A stretch of 64,000 nucleotides of DNA from Amblyomma americanum (GCF_052857255.1 NC_135500.1:104603048-104667047); one strand, 5' to 3'. Shown: positions 41,346 to 52,510, numbered from the stretch's first letter. A program made the numbers and translations. Notes: generated by a model not told the origin, from the letters alone.

Positions 41346-41449
41346 GTGGGGCCGTGCGGGCACGCAGCAATGACGCGGTGAGCGGCGCACAAGGCAGCGC
41401 ACATCCAAAGCGCATTCACCACGAAGCTTGTGGCTTGCTGCCCGTTCGT

Positions 41450-41759
41450 ACCCGCCGCGGTGGCTCAGTGGTTAGGGCGCTCGACTACTGATCCGGAGTA
41501 CCCGGGTTTGAACCCGACCGCGGCGGCTGCGTTTTTATGGAGAAAAAACGCTAAGGCGCCCGTGTGCTGTGCGATGTCAGTGCACGTTAAAGATCCCTTG
41601 GTGGTCGAAATTATTCCGGAGCCCTCCACTACGGCACCTAATTCTTCCTTTCTTCTTTCACTCCCTCTCTTATTCCTTCCCTTACGGCGCGGTTCAGGTG
41701 TCCAACGATATATGAGACAGATACTGCGCCATTTCCTTTCCCCAAAAAACCAATTATTA
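41450..41759 (+). mobile_element. Type A SINE, full length, with 11-bp target duplication
   Basis: Clean tRNA head (CCCGCCGCGGTGGCTCAGTG), box B GGTTTGAACCCGACC, the complete body, and a CCAATTATTAT end. TGCCCGTTCGT flanks it exactly at 41439-41449 and 41760-41770. Confidence 0.93.
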
Positions 41760-41770
41760 TGCCCGTTCGT

Positions 41771-42055
41771 TCGGCGCGGATGCCATGCTGGCGTTCGTGG
41801 CGTTGGGTTTGTCGAGAAAGATGTGCCGATGAAATGCGAGTGCAACTTGAGTTCCGCGCGTTTTGTCAAGGCGCGTGGCAGCACTTCTACGTGATTTGCC
41901 GCTCCGCGCGTCCTTTCACCGTAAGTAGCAGAGCGATTTGTCTAACGGCAAAGCCGTCGCGCCGAATGGCCGATGGCGTTCCGTGGACTCCCTGCCAATA
42001 CTGCCACACACTGTCGCGCTCCACTCTTAAAGGCGAAGCTTAAGCGTCCTCCAAT
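41771..42055. other. No gene recognised
   Basis: GC-rich flank between a SINE and a LINE 3' end. Confidence 0.4.
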
Positions 42056-42325
42056 TTTTTTATTGCTCCGTCATTAACTAATCACTCGCACAACCTCGAC
42101 ATATTTATTATTGCGTAAATAGTTTGTGTACATTGCTTTTCCCCTATCCTCTCTTCATGTCCTCTCTCCTCGTTCATTTTATTTCTCCATTCTGCCTGCT
42201 ATCATTTATTTCCGCTGCCTCACTTCAGGTGCCTCAGTACCGATGGCAGATTCCGGGGCTAGGAAAAATCTTTTCCTTCTTTGTTATTATTATTATTATT
42301 TTAATAAACCTACTTAACTACCTAC
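42056..42325 (+). mobile_element. 3' UTR of the RNase-H LINE family, short fragment
   Basis: This matches the last about 270 bp of the LINE 3' UTR: CTAATCACTCGCACAACCT, TGTAAATAGTTTG-like, CTCAGGTGCTTCAGT-like and GCCGGGGCTAGCAAAAATC-like blocks, each with a few changes. It ends TTATTATTATTATTTTAATAAAC. It has no coding part. Confidence 0.85.
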
Positions 42326-43377
42326 GAGGCGAAATGAGGGAGAGATGTGGGCTGCATATATTCGCGTTGACAACGCTGTGGCAGACAAGCGTGACGGGAG
42401 CAATAGGCCACAGCGTTCATTGGATGACCAACCGCCCACACTCACCCATAAAGTAAAGTGCCAGCTGCCACAGTGGCAAGGTGTGCGCTCTGCCTATCTA
42501 GCCTAGTTGTTCAATATACCAGAACTTTCGCTAACCACTGAGCCACCGCGACGGGTCTATTAAAATAATGCAGAACCCACTTTCATGACCGGCGCATGCC
42601 ATGCCGGCAGATGCTTCCCCGCTTGTCTGAAGGTCAAGGCCAAAGTCTAACCTGACTGCCACCACTTATGCTCATGGTTTGACCTCTAGCTACATTCAAG
42701 GTCAAACTTGCGGCTCCTTGACCTTTAGCCTCATTCAGGGTGAAATTTCTGGCCCCGGTGACGGCTCGAAAAGCTGGCTTACTGAAGCTTTTCGCTTCAA
42801 AATTCTCCGATCGCCGCTGAAGCGCCGCCTCCACGCGAAGAATACGTACCTTCGGGTATCGTACTCACAACATTCCACGAAATCATTTCTCATTATCAGC
42901 TCGGTCGTAAGACCTATCTATCAGCAGATAAAAAGCTTTGCAGAAAAGAGGAAATGATGTGGAGGAGACTGCAGACCGGGGTTCCACACCCACCGCTCTA
43001 CAGCAAACGGCATCCGGATGTCATCACTCCTAAATGTACGCACTGGAATAGCTATCCAGATTTTGTCCACATGGTCTGAACCTGCCCTTCCTAAACGTCC
43101 GGAGAAGGAATGTAGAATCCAGGGAGGCCTTATTACTCAACCACGAAGCAGAAGAACAACGCAGTCATAGGTCTCACCCTGACCGCCGCCGAGTTCCAAG
43201 AGATTCCGGCCGACGGTTAGGGGAATGAATTGGGATTTAAGCCAAAGGCTTCTCCCCCGTCAATTCTAAGAGTGCGAATTAAAGTAATTTCTCTCTATAC
43301 ACAAACATTGCCGCGGTGTTCGTCATCAGAGCAATTGCTATGGGAGGGTCAGGTGTTTGTTTACATTAGTGTGCTCA

Positions 43378-43842
43378 GAATGAATGAATGAATGAATGAA
43401 TGAATGAATGAATGAATGAATGAATGAAAGTTATTCCCGGCGTCATGGGGCCTCAACGTCTGGGCGCAGCAATTAGGAGTGGGTGCCTCCCAGCCGGCTC
43501 TCAGCACCGGAGACCGCGGAGAAGGTCTCGTAGTAACCTCTCTCTGCCAGACGGATGATGAGTCTTTGTTGATCCAGGTCGTGGCTCCGCGGATCAGCTC
43601 TTCCCAGGTGGCAAGGTCTGGGATGCTTTGTGATTTAGCCGATTAGAATTCTGACACTCCCAAATTACGTGATTATGCGAAGTCATTCCGTGGTAGGTAC
43701 TGCAGAGCTCATGCTCCCCATTGTCTTCATCGTGTAGTACAGTGTACGGAAAGAATGTGTGTACCTTAAGCCTACTTCATTCCCTTCACTCCTTTAAAGT
43801 GAGTGACCTTTCCGGAAGAGAGTCTTCTCCTATACAGCCTAG
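43378..43842 (-). mobile_element. LINE 3' end (C-terminal region), minus strand, in the left arm
   Basis: The minus strand has a degraded end of a LINE ORF2 (HDEDNGEHELCSTYH-like and a W/C-E-C zinc-type block), followed by a 3' UTR and an AATG tail. It is the partner of 51367-51800, but more damaged. Confidence 0.65.
43381..43429. repeat. AATG microsatellite (LINE tail expansion)
   Basis: About 12 units of GAATGAATGAATG. In the partner arm the same tail has only about three units (near 51779-51796). Confidence 0.9.
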
Positions 43843-44350
43843 GTCTACAAGGGTAGACGTGTGGTCTAGTTGATGGTTCATACTTTGTTTCAAAAGCGCG
43901 AAAGACGCGGACGCAGAAGATAAACAAAAGACACACACACCTCTGTTTTCAGGGAGCTTTTTGGTTCTGATGGAGTATGACAGCGAGCGTGCTCGGCAAA
44001 CAGCGACAGCAATATGCGCGACGTTGAAATGTGGATCGATCAAAGATAAAAAAAGGTCTTGGACTGGCTGTAAATAATCTAAAAAAAAACTTTAACGCAG
44101 CTTTTTTCCTTCTTTCTCTTTCTCTTCTAAAACTTCTTGGTGGGGACTTCAGAGAACAGAAGTGTACTAACAATGTATGAATGGCTTGCAGGCAGTTAGT
44201 ACCTTTGATTGCGTGTTCGGACATTAACTAAGGAAATAAGTTTTTGTGGAAGCTGCCGAGCACACATTGTCGAAATGTTTACGCCAGTGTAATTTTCGTT
44301 TAAAGGGGACTCCTATCTACTTGTAGGAATCCACATTTCTTTTTGTTTTT
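43843..44350. other. No gene recognised
   Basis: Unassigned sequence; frames on the minus strand (43786-44224) have no motif. Confidence 0.45.
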
Positions 44351-44351
44351 C

Positions 44352-44578
44352 TGCTGGGCTGACTAAGTGGTTATGACAATCGGCTGCTTACCTGAAAGAT
44401 GCGATTGCGATCTCGGCGGTGGCGGTCGAATTTCGATGAAGGCGAAATTCTAGAGGCCCATGTACTGAGCGTTGTTAGTGCATGTTAAAGGACCCCAGGT
44501 GGCCAAAATTCCTGGAGCCCTTTCCTACGTCCTTCACAGCCTGAGTCTCTTTGGGACACTAGACACCCATAAATCAAG
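44352..44578 (+). mobile_element. Type B SINE, diverged
   Basis: The head is degraded (GCTGGGCTGACTAAGTGGTT), but ATTTCGATGAAGGCGAAATT, CTAGAGGCCCATGTACTGAG, GACCCCAGGTGGCCAAAATT and the end CTTTGGGACACTAGACACCC with ATAAATCAAG match the type B copy at 22371-22602. Confidence 0.85.
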
Positions 44579-45889
44579 CCAAGAATTTCTCATTTTGCTC
44601 CTTGCAATGTGATTAAAAATTGGCACTGGCTTAGGTCGACCATGCCAGCATATACGATATACGGAGCGAGAGGTACGTTTCCCTGTCTGAGCTTGTTGTG
44701 GTCATTGTATGTTTAGCAACGAGAAACATTGGACTCTATATCGGCGGCTATATGCGCCGACTATTACGCTCGGCACTCTGGCAGCTCCGTTTTGCAAGCC
44801 GGTCCTCCCTGTTCGGGCGTCTCGGCTCTTCGCTTCACCTTCTTACGCTCATTCTCTCTTTGTTGAGTAGCCAACCTCAGAAGAGGAAGAGTTAATCTTC
44901 TCTTGTCTATACCGCCGTTTAGCAACGGCTGGACTCTCCTTCTCTGTATCCATGTCAAACGTGATACAGCCTCCCATTACATCTCCGCCTTTTTACGCAA
45001 TGCTGCGAATGCGACGTGCGGTCCCGGGGATAGAGCGGAGTGCGGCGACGTGGCTGGCGGCGCTCTTGTGGGGTTTCTCTGGTTACCATGGTATCGGCGC
45101 ATGCGCACAACTGCTCATCTGCGTGACGTCACGCGCGGCCCAGACGGTGGAGCGGGAGCTCGGCCGTGGCATTGGCGAAGCGCGGGCCACACTTGCTGCT
45201 CCTCTCCGGTTGCCATTGTAACGGTGCATACGCACAACTGGCCTCTCCTGGCCACGGCAAAATGGTCGACTGGTAGCAGTGTAACTCTCTCTCTAAAATG
45301 GCAGCACTCTTCTTGACAGTAACGTTCATAAAAATCGATTTAGTGCAATCGATTTTCATGCCCTATTTTTAGCACTAAAGGTGAAAGGAAAGAAGAAACC
45401 GGTTATATCTGATTTCTTTGTCAGCTAGCGTTACTCTCGAATAAATCGAACAATTGTTAGCGAAAAGCTTCAGTTCTACAGGAAACAAAAAAAACTGCAA
45501 TGTCGCAAATATAGTCCAGGGGCTCTCAACCGGTACCTTGAGCAGCTTTTGTGAGTTCCGCGAGCGACCGGGCTGGCCTGTGCCCCTTTCCTGTAAACTC
45601 ATGACGAGCGTGCATGACACAAGACACAGCACAGCCTTCCTGGTTTTTAATAATATGGCTGGAGCGTCGAACAAGCTGCAGGCCAGCGTTAACGGCGATA
45701 GGCGCGTAACACGGCAAGAGTTCGCGCACGCGCACGAATGTAGAGCGTTATACCCAGAGCGCTATGCGACACCCAGAGCGCTATACGACAAACGGTTGCT
45801 CCCAGTTTTGATACAAACAAACTGACCAGTTCTGTACAAAAGCTTTTTGGAGCTGGGAACCGTTTATGAACGCAATTTTTGAAGACAAA
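44579..45889. other. No gene recognised; a partial local duplication
   Basis: A segment near 45085-45125 (TTCTCTGGTTACCATGG ... GCGCATGCGCACAACTG) recurs in altered form near 45205-45242 (CTCTCCGGTTGCCATTG ... TGCATACGCACAACTGG), so a block of roughly 120 bp seems to have been duplicated. No coding motif was found. Confidence 0.45.
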
Positions 45890-46230
45890 GGATTACTACG
45901 CCAGGTTTTCGAGCCGTCAGCGGGGCCGCAATTTGATCTTAAATGTAGCTAGAGCTCACCGGTGCCGCAAGTTTCACCTTCGATGTAGGTAGAGGTCAAA
46001 CCACAAGAATAACTGGTTGTAGTCAGGTTCTAAACGCGATGTCAGCTAAAACAGCAACACCAGCGGCGGTTACGCAAACTGTCTCGGGTGTTGGCCTTCG
46101 ACCTTGACCGTTGATCTTCACCCTTGACATTTGAGTTTCGGTCAAGCGCGAAAGCGTCTGCATGCATTGCATGGGCAGGTCATGAAAGTGGGTTCTCCAT
46201 AAAACCCGATGCAATTGAATGTGTTGAGCG
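45890..46230 (+). repeat. Unclassified repeat family X
   Basis: This shares with the outer half of the inverted-repeat arms: TTACGCCAG-TTTTCGAGCC, GTCAGCGGGGCCGCAA, two about 40-bp units around ATGTAGCTAGAG, a GGTCAAACCA-AAG block, and a CATGAAAGTGGG block near its end. It has no coding capacity. A shorter copy lies at 48155-48210. Confidence 0.75.
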
Positions 46231-46621
46231 GAACGCTAGTTTTTAAGGTCGCGACGCCTCCCATGGAGAGCACGTGGCTGCCAACGTGACGACCACCGTG
46301 CCAAGCAACGCTAACTTAGCCGGTGTTGCCGTCGAATCTAGCAGCGGGGTTGTGAGTGCATCTCACAGGTGTTAACAGCACGTTAAGCACTGTACCCAGA
46401 GCACTTGGAACGTTTGCTCTAAAGATCGTGCCCAAGACCATTGCAAGTCTAGTTGCAGTTACTGCTTTTACCCTTGCTGTAGCTGCATGGTTGCAAATTT
46501 TATGTCGTTTCGAGGAAGGCAAGATGTTTAACGATTAAAAAAATGCCTTCTACTGTGTGTGTATCATTATGTATATCTATTGAAACCGTGAGTCGCTCGA
46601 CCGAAAGCATACCCAGGGAGA
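46231..46621. other. Family Y-like tail and unassigned sequence
   Basis: Near 46540-46612 the sequence (ATGCCTTCTACTGTGTGTGT, GTCGCTCGACC, CCAGGGAGA) matches repeat family Y seen at 50257-50385 and 54440-54505. Confidence 0.55.
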
Positions 46622-48110
46622 CTACACGGGCACCCGTGCTACCTGCGGGCAAGCTCGATTGACATCCGAGTCGAATGGCATTCGAAAATTGGAATGACAT
46701 TCGGACTGCTCGCACTCCCGCGGTGCTACACGCACTTTCCGAATGTATTTGAAATTTGCTCAGCTCGTTTTCACTGTAAAACGGCGATGACGATGGCGGT
46801 GGTCACTGCGCTCACACTGGTGCGACAACGACCCTGCCATCGTCAACAGCAGCATATGATTGTAGTGGAACAAGTTTTATAGGTCAACCGACACCGACGA
46901 ATCCGATCGGCAGACGGTCAGCCTTCGTGTCCTCGGCAAGCCGGTGGCTGAGCGAAAACACGCTGATGAGCAGAGGGTGTGAATATATTCGAGCTTCTAC
47001 CTTATTTGTATTGTAAATAAGCAAAACGAGCGGGTATATTTCACATGTGCACACTTGAACACTCACCAGCAGTAAGCGCTTGCCAAATTAATTTTTATCG
47101 ACGGCGACTCCCTTTCTTTCATCGACGACTAGGCCTAGCGAGTCCGCAGGGTTATGTCTGGGAATTCGGCGGTTGTGAACAGCGAAGTCACTAGTTTAAG
47201 CGAGTGCAAATCATCAACGAGTATAGTCTTGACAACAGTGATCTGAAATCAACTTTTGGTCACATCGCAGGGCGCGCATACGATGAACGGGAAGCGCCGG
47301 TGTGACCCAGACCACCGAGCACTGATTTACGGCCAGCAGCAGTCGTCGCCGTAGCTATTTTGTGGATAACATGTTATGCGTTTCAAATAGCACGAATGGT
47401 CCCCAATCGTACTTCTGGATAAAGTAGGTTAAAATGAAGAACTGGACATGCCGGAAGAAGTCGGGAATATTAGCGACAAGCGCCGATCATACGCGATGTC
47501 AGCAGCCCTGCTGTGAAGTGTTTCTCAGGCGAGCGATCGTATCGGCGCTTCCCACAGATTGTCGCACTGCTTTAACAAGCACGGGCACAACCGGTACAAA
47601 TGAAAAGAGATTATTTATTAGAACTAAAGCGCAGAATGTGTTTTAAGCCATGCAAACGAGCGCTAGCTATTCGTACGCAGCGATGTAAACATTAGTATAT
47701 GCGCGCAGGCGTCCTCATCGGCACACTGCTGGAGAAATTTCATGCTCACGCGGTAAATTTTCTTTGGTGCACTGTTATCTTTAAGCACTTACGTAGACAG
47801 AACACGAGCTATTTGCTAAGCAAAGAGCAGGAAAAAGCGAGCAGCATGTATCAAAATGAGCAGCCACAGAGCCGAAACCAGTCGCGCGGCTTTGGGCGGG
47901 CCGAAGCGTTGAGGGCGACGACGCCTATTGGTCGGTTGGGGCTGCGTTCGCGTTTCGAAGGCATTCCAAATTCTGTAATGTCTCCGCGGAGCTCCGTCGA
48001 CTCGAATGTCATCTTAACCGAATGCCGTTGAAAAACTTCGTGTAGCAGCGGAAGTACGGCAGTCGAGACGAATGACATTCGGTTCGAAGGCATTCGAAAC
48101 GCCCGTGTAG
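46622..48110. mobile_element. Possible non-autonomous element with 10-bp terminal inverted repeats
   Basis: CTACACGGGC at 46622-46631 is matched by its exact reverse complement at 48101-48110. Both ends also carry sub-terminal GAATGACATTCGG and GGCATTCGAAA motifs. The interior has no transposase-like frame, and I see no convincing target duplication, so this could be chance or part of a larger repeat. Confidence 0.4.
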
Positions 48111-48154
48111 AAGGAAGGTTTTGTAATGGAAAGCTTCTCCACGCCACCTTTTAC

Positions 48155-48210
48155 AGCCGTCACCGGGGCCGCAAGTTTGACTTTGAATGTAGCTAGAGGT
48201 CGAACAGACA
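48155..48210 (+). repeat. Repeat family X, short copy
   Basis: GCCGTCACCGGGGCCGCAAG and TTTGAATGTAGCTAGAGGTC match the core of family X. Confidence 0.7.
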
Positions 48211-48284
48211 AATGACGTCTGTCACATACCCCGGTTGACACCCAAACCATGCCCTTGAGGGAAGGAAAATGAATAATAATAATT

Positions 48285-48588
48285 GGTTCTTTGGGGAAAG
48301 GAAACGGCGCAGTATCTGTCTCATATATCGTTGGAGAGCTGAACCGCGGCGTAAGAGAAGGGACAAGGGAGGGAGTGAAAGAAGAAGGGAAGAAAGAGGT
48401 GCCGTAGTGGAGGGCTCCGGAATAATTTCGACCACCTGAGGATCTTTAACGTGCACTTACATCGCACAGCACACGTACGCCATAGCGTTTTTCCTCCATA
48501 AAAACGCAGCCGCCGTGGTCGGGATCGAGCCCGGGAACTCCGGATCAGTAGCCAAGCGCCTAAGCACTGAGCCACCGCGGCGGGTAAA
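48285..48588 (-). mobile_element. Type A SINE, minus strand
   Basis: The tRNA head starts at about 48588 (CCCGCCGCGGTGGCTCAGTG on the minus strand). The body is complete and ends in an ATTATTATT tail near 48278. An approximate AAAATGAA occurs on both sides. Confidence 0.87.
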
Positions 48589-48815
48589 TGAAATGAAAAT
48601 CGGTTTTAAGGGACAGGAATCTACGCCTGTTTCACATATCTCTGTGGACACCCGAATCGCTTCGCAAGGGAAGGGAAGTGACATAAAGTTGGTTTTAAGG
48701 AAAGTATATTACGCCGGTCTCACACATATCGCTAGACACCCGAACTGCTCCTCAAGCGCATAAAAATGAAAGTTGGTTTTAAGAAAAGGAAATGACGCCT
48801 GTCTCACATTTCTCC
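48589..48815 (-). repeat. Tandemly repeated SINE end modules
   Basis: Three successive, diverged copies of a module of roughly 75-100 bp, each with a GGTTTTAAGG-AAAGGAA-like block, a GCC-GTCTCACATAT-like block and a GACACCCGAA-like block. The module resembles the 3' end of a further SINE subfamily, here without heads. Confidence 0.65.
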
Positions 48816-48868
48816 CCTTCCTTTCCCCAAAGATGCATTTTCTTTTTCAATTTCGCTTTCTGAGACTA

Positions 48869-49188
48869 GCCCCGCCGCGGTGGCTCAGTGGTTATTGCGC
48901 TCGACTACTGATCCAGAGTTCCCGGGTTCGAACTCGACCGTGGCGGCTGCGATTTATGGAGGAAAAACGCTAAGGCGCCCGTGTGCTGTGCGATGTCAGT
49001 GCACGTTAAAGATCCCCAGGTGGTCGAAATTATTCCAGAGCCCTCCACTACGGCACCTCTTCTTCCTTTCTTTAACTCACTCCTTTATCCATTCCCTTAC
49101 GGCGCGGTTCAGGTGTCCAACGATATATGAGACAGATACTGCGCCATTTCCTTTCCCCCAAAACCAATTATTATTATTATTATTATTA
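48869..49188 (+). mobile_element. Type A SINE, full length, with 11-bp target duplication
   Basis: Complete head and body, ending in a TTATTATTATTATTATTATT-type tail. TTCTGAGACTA flanks it exactly at 48858-48868 and 49189-49199. Confidence 0.93.
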
Positions 49189-49330
49189 TTCTGAGACTAT
49201 CTGCAGGTTTTGCGCGTCGTTTATAACCGGATTTTGTTTCATATCCCCATATAGCAGGAGCAATAATACAGTTGTAAATATCACCGAAGCCATAGGAAAT
49301 ACAGGCTGTCCCGCATGGGTGCGTTTAATG

Positions 49331-49615
49331 TAGTTTCGCTCGGCTACTGATCCATAATTTCCGGGTTCGAACCCGGCCACGTAGGTCGCGTTACGATGGA
49401 GGGGAAAGGCTTAGGCGCCCGCATGCTGTGCGATGTCAGTGCATGTTAAAGAACCCCAAGCGGTCAAATTTATTCTGGAGCCCACCACTACCGCACCTGT
49501 TTGTTCCTTTCTTCTTTCACTTCCTCCTTTATTCCTTCCCTTACGGCACGGTTCAGGTGTCGCCGATATGTGAGACAGATACTGTGCCAATTCTTTCTCG
49601 AAAACTCAAATTTCC
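49331..49615 (+). mobile_element. Type A SINE lacking the first part of the tRNA head
   Basis: This begins at TCGGCTACTGATCC (middle of the tRNA head), followed by GGTTCGAACCCGGCC and the body to GAGACAGATACTGTGCCA. Confidence 0.82.
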
Positions 49616-51366
49616 TTTTTAAGAAAGGAAGATGTTTAACAAATAAAAATGAATTGGCGGTGGTTTAGCTTTGGTGAAACCTGGAGTGTCGCGATAGCTA
49701 CAGCTGGCCGAGTGGAAGTTGGTCACGTCATCAACCAAACCACGTGATCAGCCACTGCACCAAGCCGCCGGCAGCTGCTCCGCACCACGTGACAGCGTGG
49801 CGGTGCAGCCACAGGTTGGCAGTGCCGCCACAAGGTTGCGGCGCCGCCATCGCCACGGCGCCGCCAAGCTGAAGGCTCGGCATGCTACCGTAATGTAGCT
49901 ATCGGTATACAAGAAAAGATGCCGCCACCGGCTGGAAGACAAACGAGTGTTAGCTGCCGCAATCTTGGATTAATTAATACTGTCATGGAATAATTACCAT
50001 TATTGGCCGACATCTTAAACTTATAAGTGGCGTCACCAATCAATCAACAATCGGATATATCATTGACACCACCAATAAGTCACCATTTCGATATGCTAAT
50101 GGCGTCACCAAACAATGATCAATTGGGTAGCTATATCGATTTACTATGGGGGCCACTATCTTGTATTTCCCTTACACAAAATTTCACGCCGAAGGGAGGT
50201 GGTAGCAGACCACAAGAAATCAAGAAACGTGATGAAAAAGAGCTAACGCTTTTAAAGAATGCCTGCTACTGAGTGTGTCTCAGTATGGCTATTTGTAGAA
50301 ACCGCCAGTCGCTCGACCACATATGTAGACAGGGAGATGCACATTTTTGCTTCGGACCAGGGTTAACCAGAGATAAACCACCAGCAATTTTTTATATAAT
50401 GTAGGATCTGACTATAACAATCACTACATCCGCAGATCACCCGACGGCAGCCTCGTATTTTTTTTCTATTCACCTTCTCCCAATCTTCAAAACCGTTCCT
50501 CATTGGTTTCATATGGCAAACTGTTCGATGTGATCGGTGGAAGCAATTTAAAACAAATATTTTCCTATGTATTAGAATAATTGACCATAACATTCAATAT
50601 TCCCAAGCAGTGGCTTAAAATTTTCTAATTTTAAAAATGTTTGCCCGAGTAAGGATTTGGGTCAGCCAGTGAGGGCTGTATATATACGAACCACTGCATA
50701 TTTCATTGTATGAAATGACGATGCTCGGCTTGCTGTGTGCGTCGGCGGCTTCTTGATAACGCGCCCTTATTAATAGAGTTAGCTCTTACTGCTTACGTTT
50801 GTCAAAGACGCGTCTGTCTGCAATGAAGGTCCAATATACCAAAACAAATCACCACGTGAGCACACAGTATCACATAGCAACAGTTGGCGCATAATGCCTC
50901 CGTTGATAGGTATAGTTTCAATCCGTTGCATATTCCATCGAAGTGAGACCATCCAACAGGACCACCATTTTAATAACATTTGGGCGCCACCCGATCCTGA
51001 GGATAAAATTTCAAATTGAGATTAAGCCCAAAGCATGTGTGCGATTCTTAACGACGGCATTTGCGCCCCCAAACGGTGCATTCCGACGACCTTCAGACGG
51101 GCATTACGACCGACCCGTATGGCGCAGGGGGTTCCGGTTGGCTTCAAACGATTTGTCGTGTTTTTTATGTACATGTTTAAAATATCTGTTAAGTGATATA
51201 ACGAGAATATACAGTGGATACAGAGAAGGTGGCTGTATATTGCATTAGTAGTGTAACATCGATGAGGTAGATTTCGCTGCATGCACCTTACAATTTACGT
51301 TTCCGGAAAGAAAACATCTGCGGATGTTTCAATTACGTTTTCTCAACGTTTTCTGCTGAAACATAA
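49616..51366. other. No gene recognised; contains a degenerate tandem repeat and a family Y copy
   Basis: At 50027-50140 three related units of about 37-38 bp follow each other, each built around a GGCGTCACCAA-CAATCA-CAAT-like core. A GC-rich patch with GCCGCC steps lies at 49790-49870. Family Y is at 50257-50385. Nothing protein-like was seen in the remainder. Confidence 0.5.
50257..50385 (+). repeat. Unclassified repeat family Y, uninterrupted copy
   Basis: Blocks: AGAATGCCTGCTACTGAGTG, AACCGCCAGTCGCTCGACCAC, GACAGGGAGATGCAC, CCAGGGTTAACCAGAGATAA and ACCACCAGCAATTTTTT. The same order is seen, split by a LINE, at 54440-54505 plus 55213-55262. Confidence 0.7.
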
Positions 51367-51800
51367 AGGCTGTATAGGAGAAGACTCACTTCCAGAAAGG
51401 CCACTCACTCCAAAGGAGTGCAGGGCCTGGAGGAGGATTCAGGTCAACACATTCTTTCCATACTCTGTACTACACGATGAAGACAGTGGGGAGCCTGAGC
51501 TCTGTAGTACTTACCGCGGAATGACTTCCCATAATTACGTATGTTGGGAGTGTCAGGATTCTCCTGGGCTAAATCACAAAGCATCCCAGACCTTGCCACC
51601 TGGGAAGAGCTGATCCGGAGCCACGACCCGGATCAGCAAAGGCTTATCATCCTTCTGGTGGAGACAACTTACTACAAGACTGTCTCCGCGGTATCCGGTG
51701 CTGAGAGCCGGCTGGGAGGCACGCCCTCGAATTCCTGCGCCCAGACCGTGAGGTTTATGATGACGGGAATAATGTTCATTCCTTCATTCATTCTGAGCCC
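51367..51800 (+). mobile_element. LINE 3' end (C-terminal region), in the right arm
   Basis: The frame gives GEDSLPERPLTPKECRAWRR, VLHDEDSGEPELCSTYRGM and a CWEC zinc-type block with a following His. After a frame change comes a helical stretch ending in a stop, then a short 3' UTR with a CATTCATTC tail near 51779-51796. The layout is that of the end of a LINE ORF2 downstream of the RT. The family was not identified. Confidence 0.65.
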
Positions 51801-52399
51801 AATAATGTAAACAATTGACCCTCCCATTGCTAACGCTCTGATATCGAACACTAAGGAAGTGTTTGTGGATAGAGAGAAATTACTTTAATTCGCACGCTTA
51901 GAATTGACGGTGAGAAGGCTTTATCCTAAATCCCAATTCATTCCCCTTCCCGTCGGCCGGAATTCCTTGGGACTCTGCGGCGGTGATGGTGAGACCTATG
52001 ACTTTGCGTTGTTCTTCTGCTTCGTGCTTGAGTATTAAAGCCTCCCTGGATTCTACATTCCTACTCGGGGCGTTTAGGAAGGCAGGTACAGGCCATGTGA
52101 ACTAGATCTGCAATGCTATTGCAGTGCTTACATTTAGGATTAAAGACATACGAATGTCATTTACGGTACAGTTGAGGGTGTTGAAAGACCCCGGTTTGCA
52201 GTCTCCTCCACATCATTTCCTCTTTTCTGCTTAGCTTTTTATCTACTGCTGGATAGGTCTTACGACCGAGCTGATAATGAGAAATGTTTTCGTGGAATGT
52301 TGTGAGCTAGATACCCGAAGGGAGGTGTTCGCGTGGAGGCGGCGCATCAGCAGCGATCGGAGAATTTTGAAGCGAAAAGCTTCATTACGCCAGCTTTTC

Positions 52400-52510
52400 G
52401 AGCCGTCAGCGGGGCTGCAAATTTCACCTCGAATGAAGCTAGAGGTCAGCGCAGACGCAAGTTTGACCTCGAATGTAGCTAGAGGTCAAACCATGAGCAT
52501 AAGTGGTGGT
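52400..52510 (+). repeat. Repeat family X units in the right arm
   Basis: Two adjacent units of about 40 bp, each with TTTGACCTCGAATGTAGCTA or a close variant followed by GAGGTCA. The reverse-complement pair is at about 42655-42770. Confidence 0.75.

Larger units (their letters stand above)
42558..43842 (-). repeat. Left arm of a long inverted repeat (partner 51367-52610)
   Basis: The sequence reads as the reverse complement of 51367-52610 over its whole length, with frequent single-base differences and small indels. The outer ends carry GCAGAACCCACTTTCATG here and CATGAAAGTGGGCTCTGC in the partner. The inner ends carry AGTCTTCTCCTATACAGCCT and its reverse complement. The arm has a LINE 3' end in its inner half and family X repeat units in its outer half. 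Confidence 0.88.

Noticed and set aside
41465..41884. 139-codon minus-strand frame and the matching plus-strand frame
   Set aside because: Both run through a non-coding SINE; the same false frames appear at every SINE copy.
43381..43429. CRISPR-like or regulatory repeat
   Set aside because: It is a simple AATG microsatellite at a LINE tail, with no spacers.
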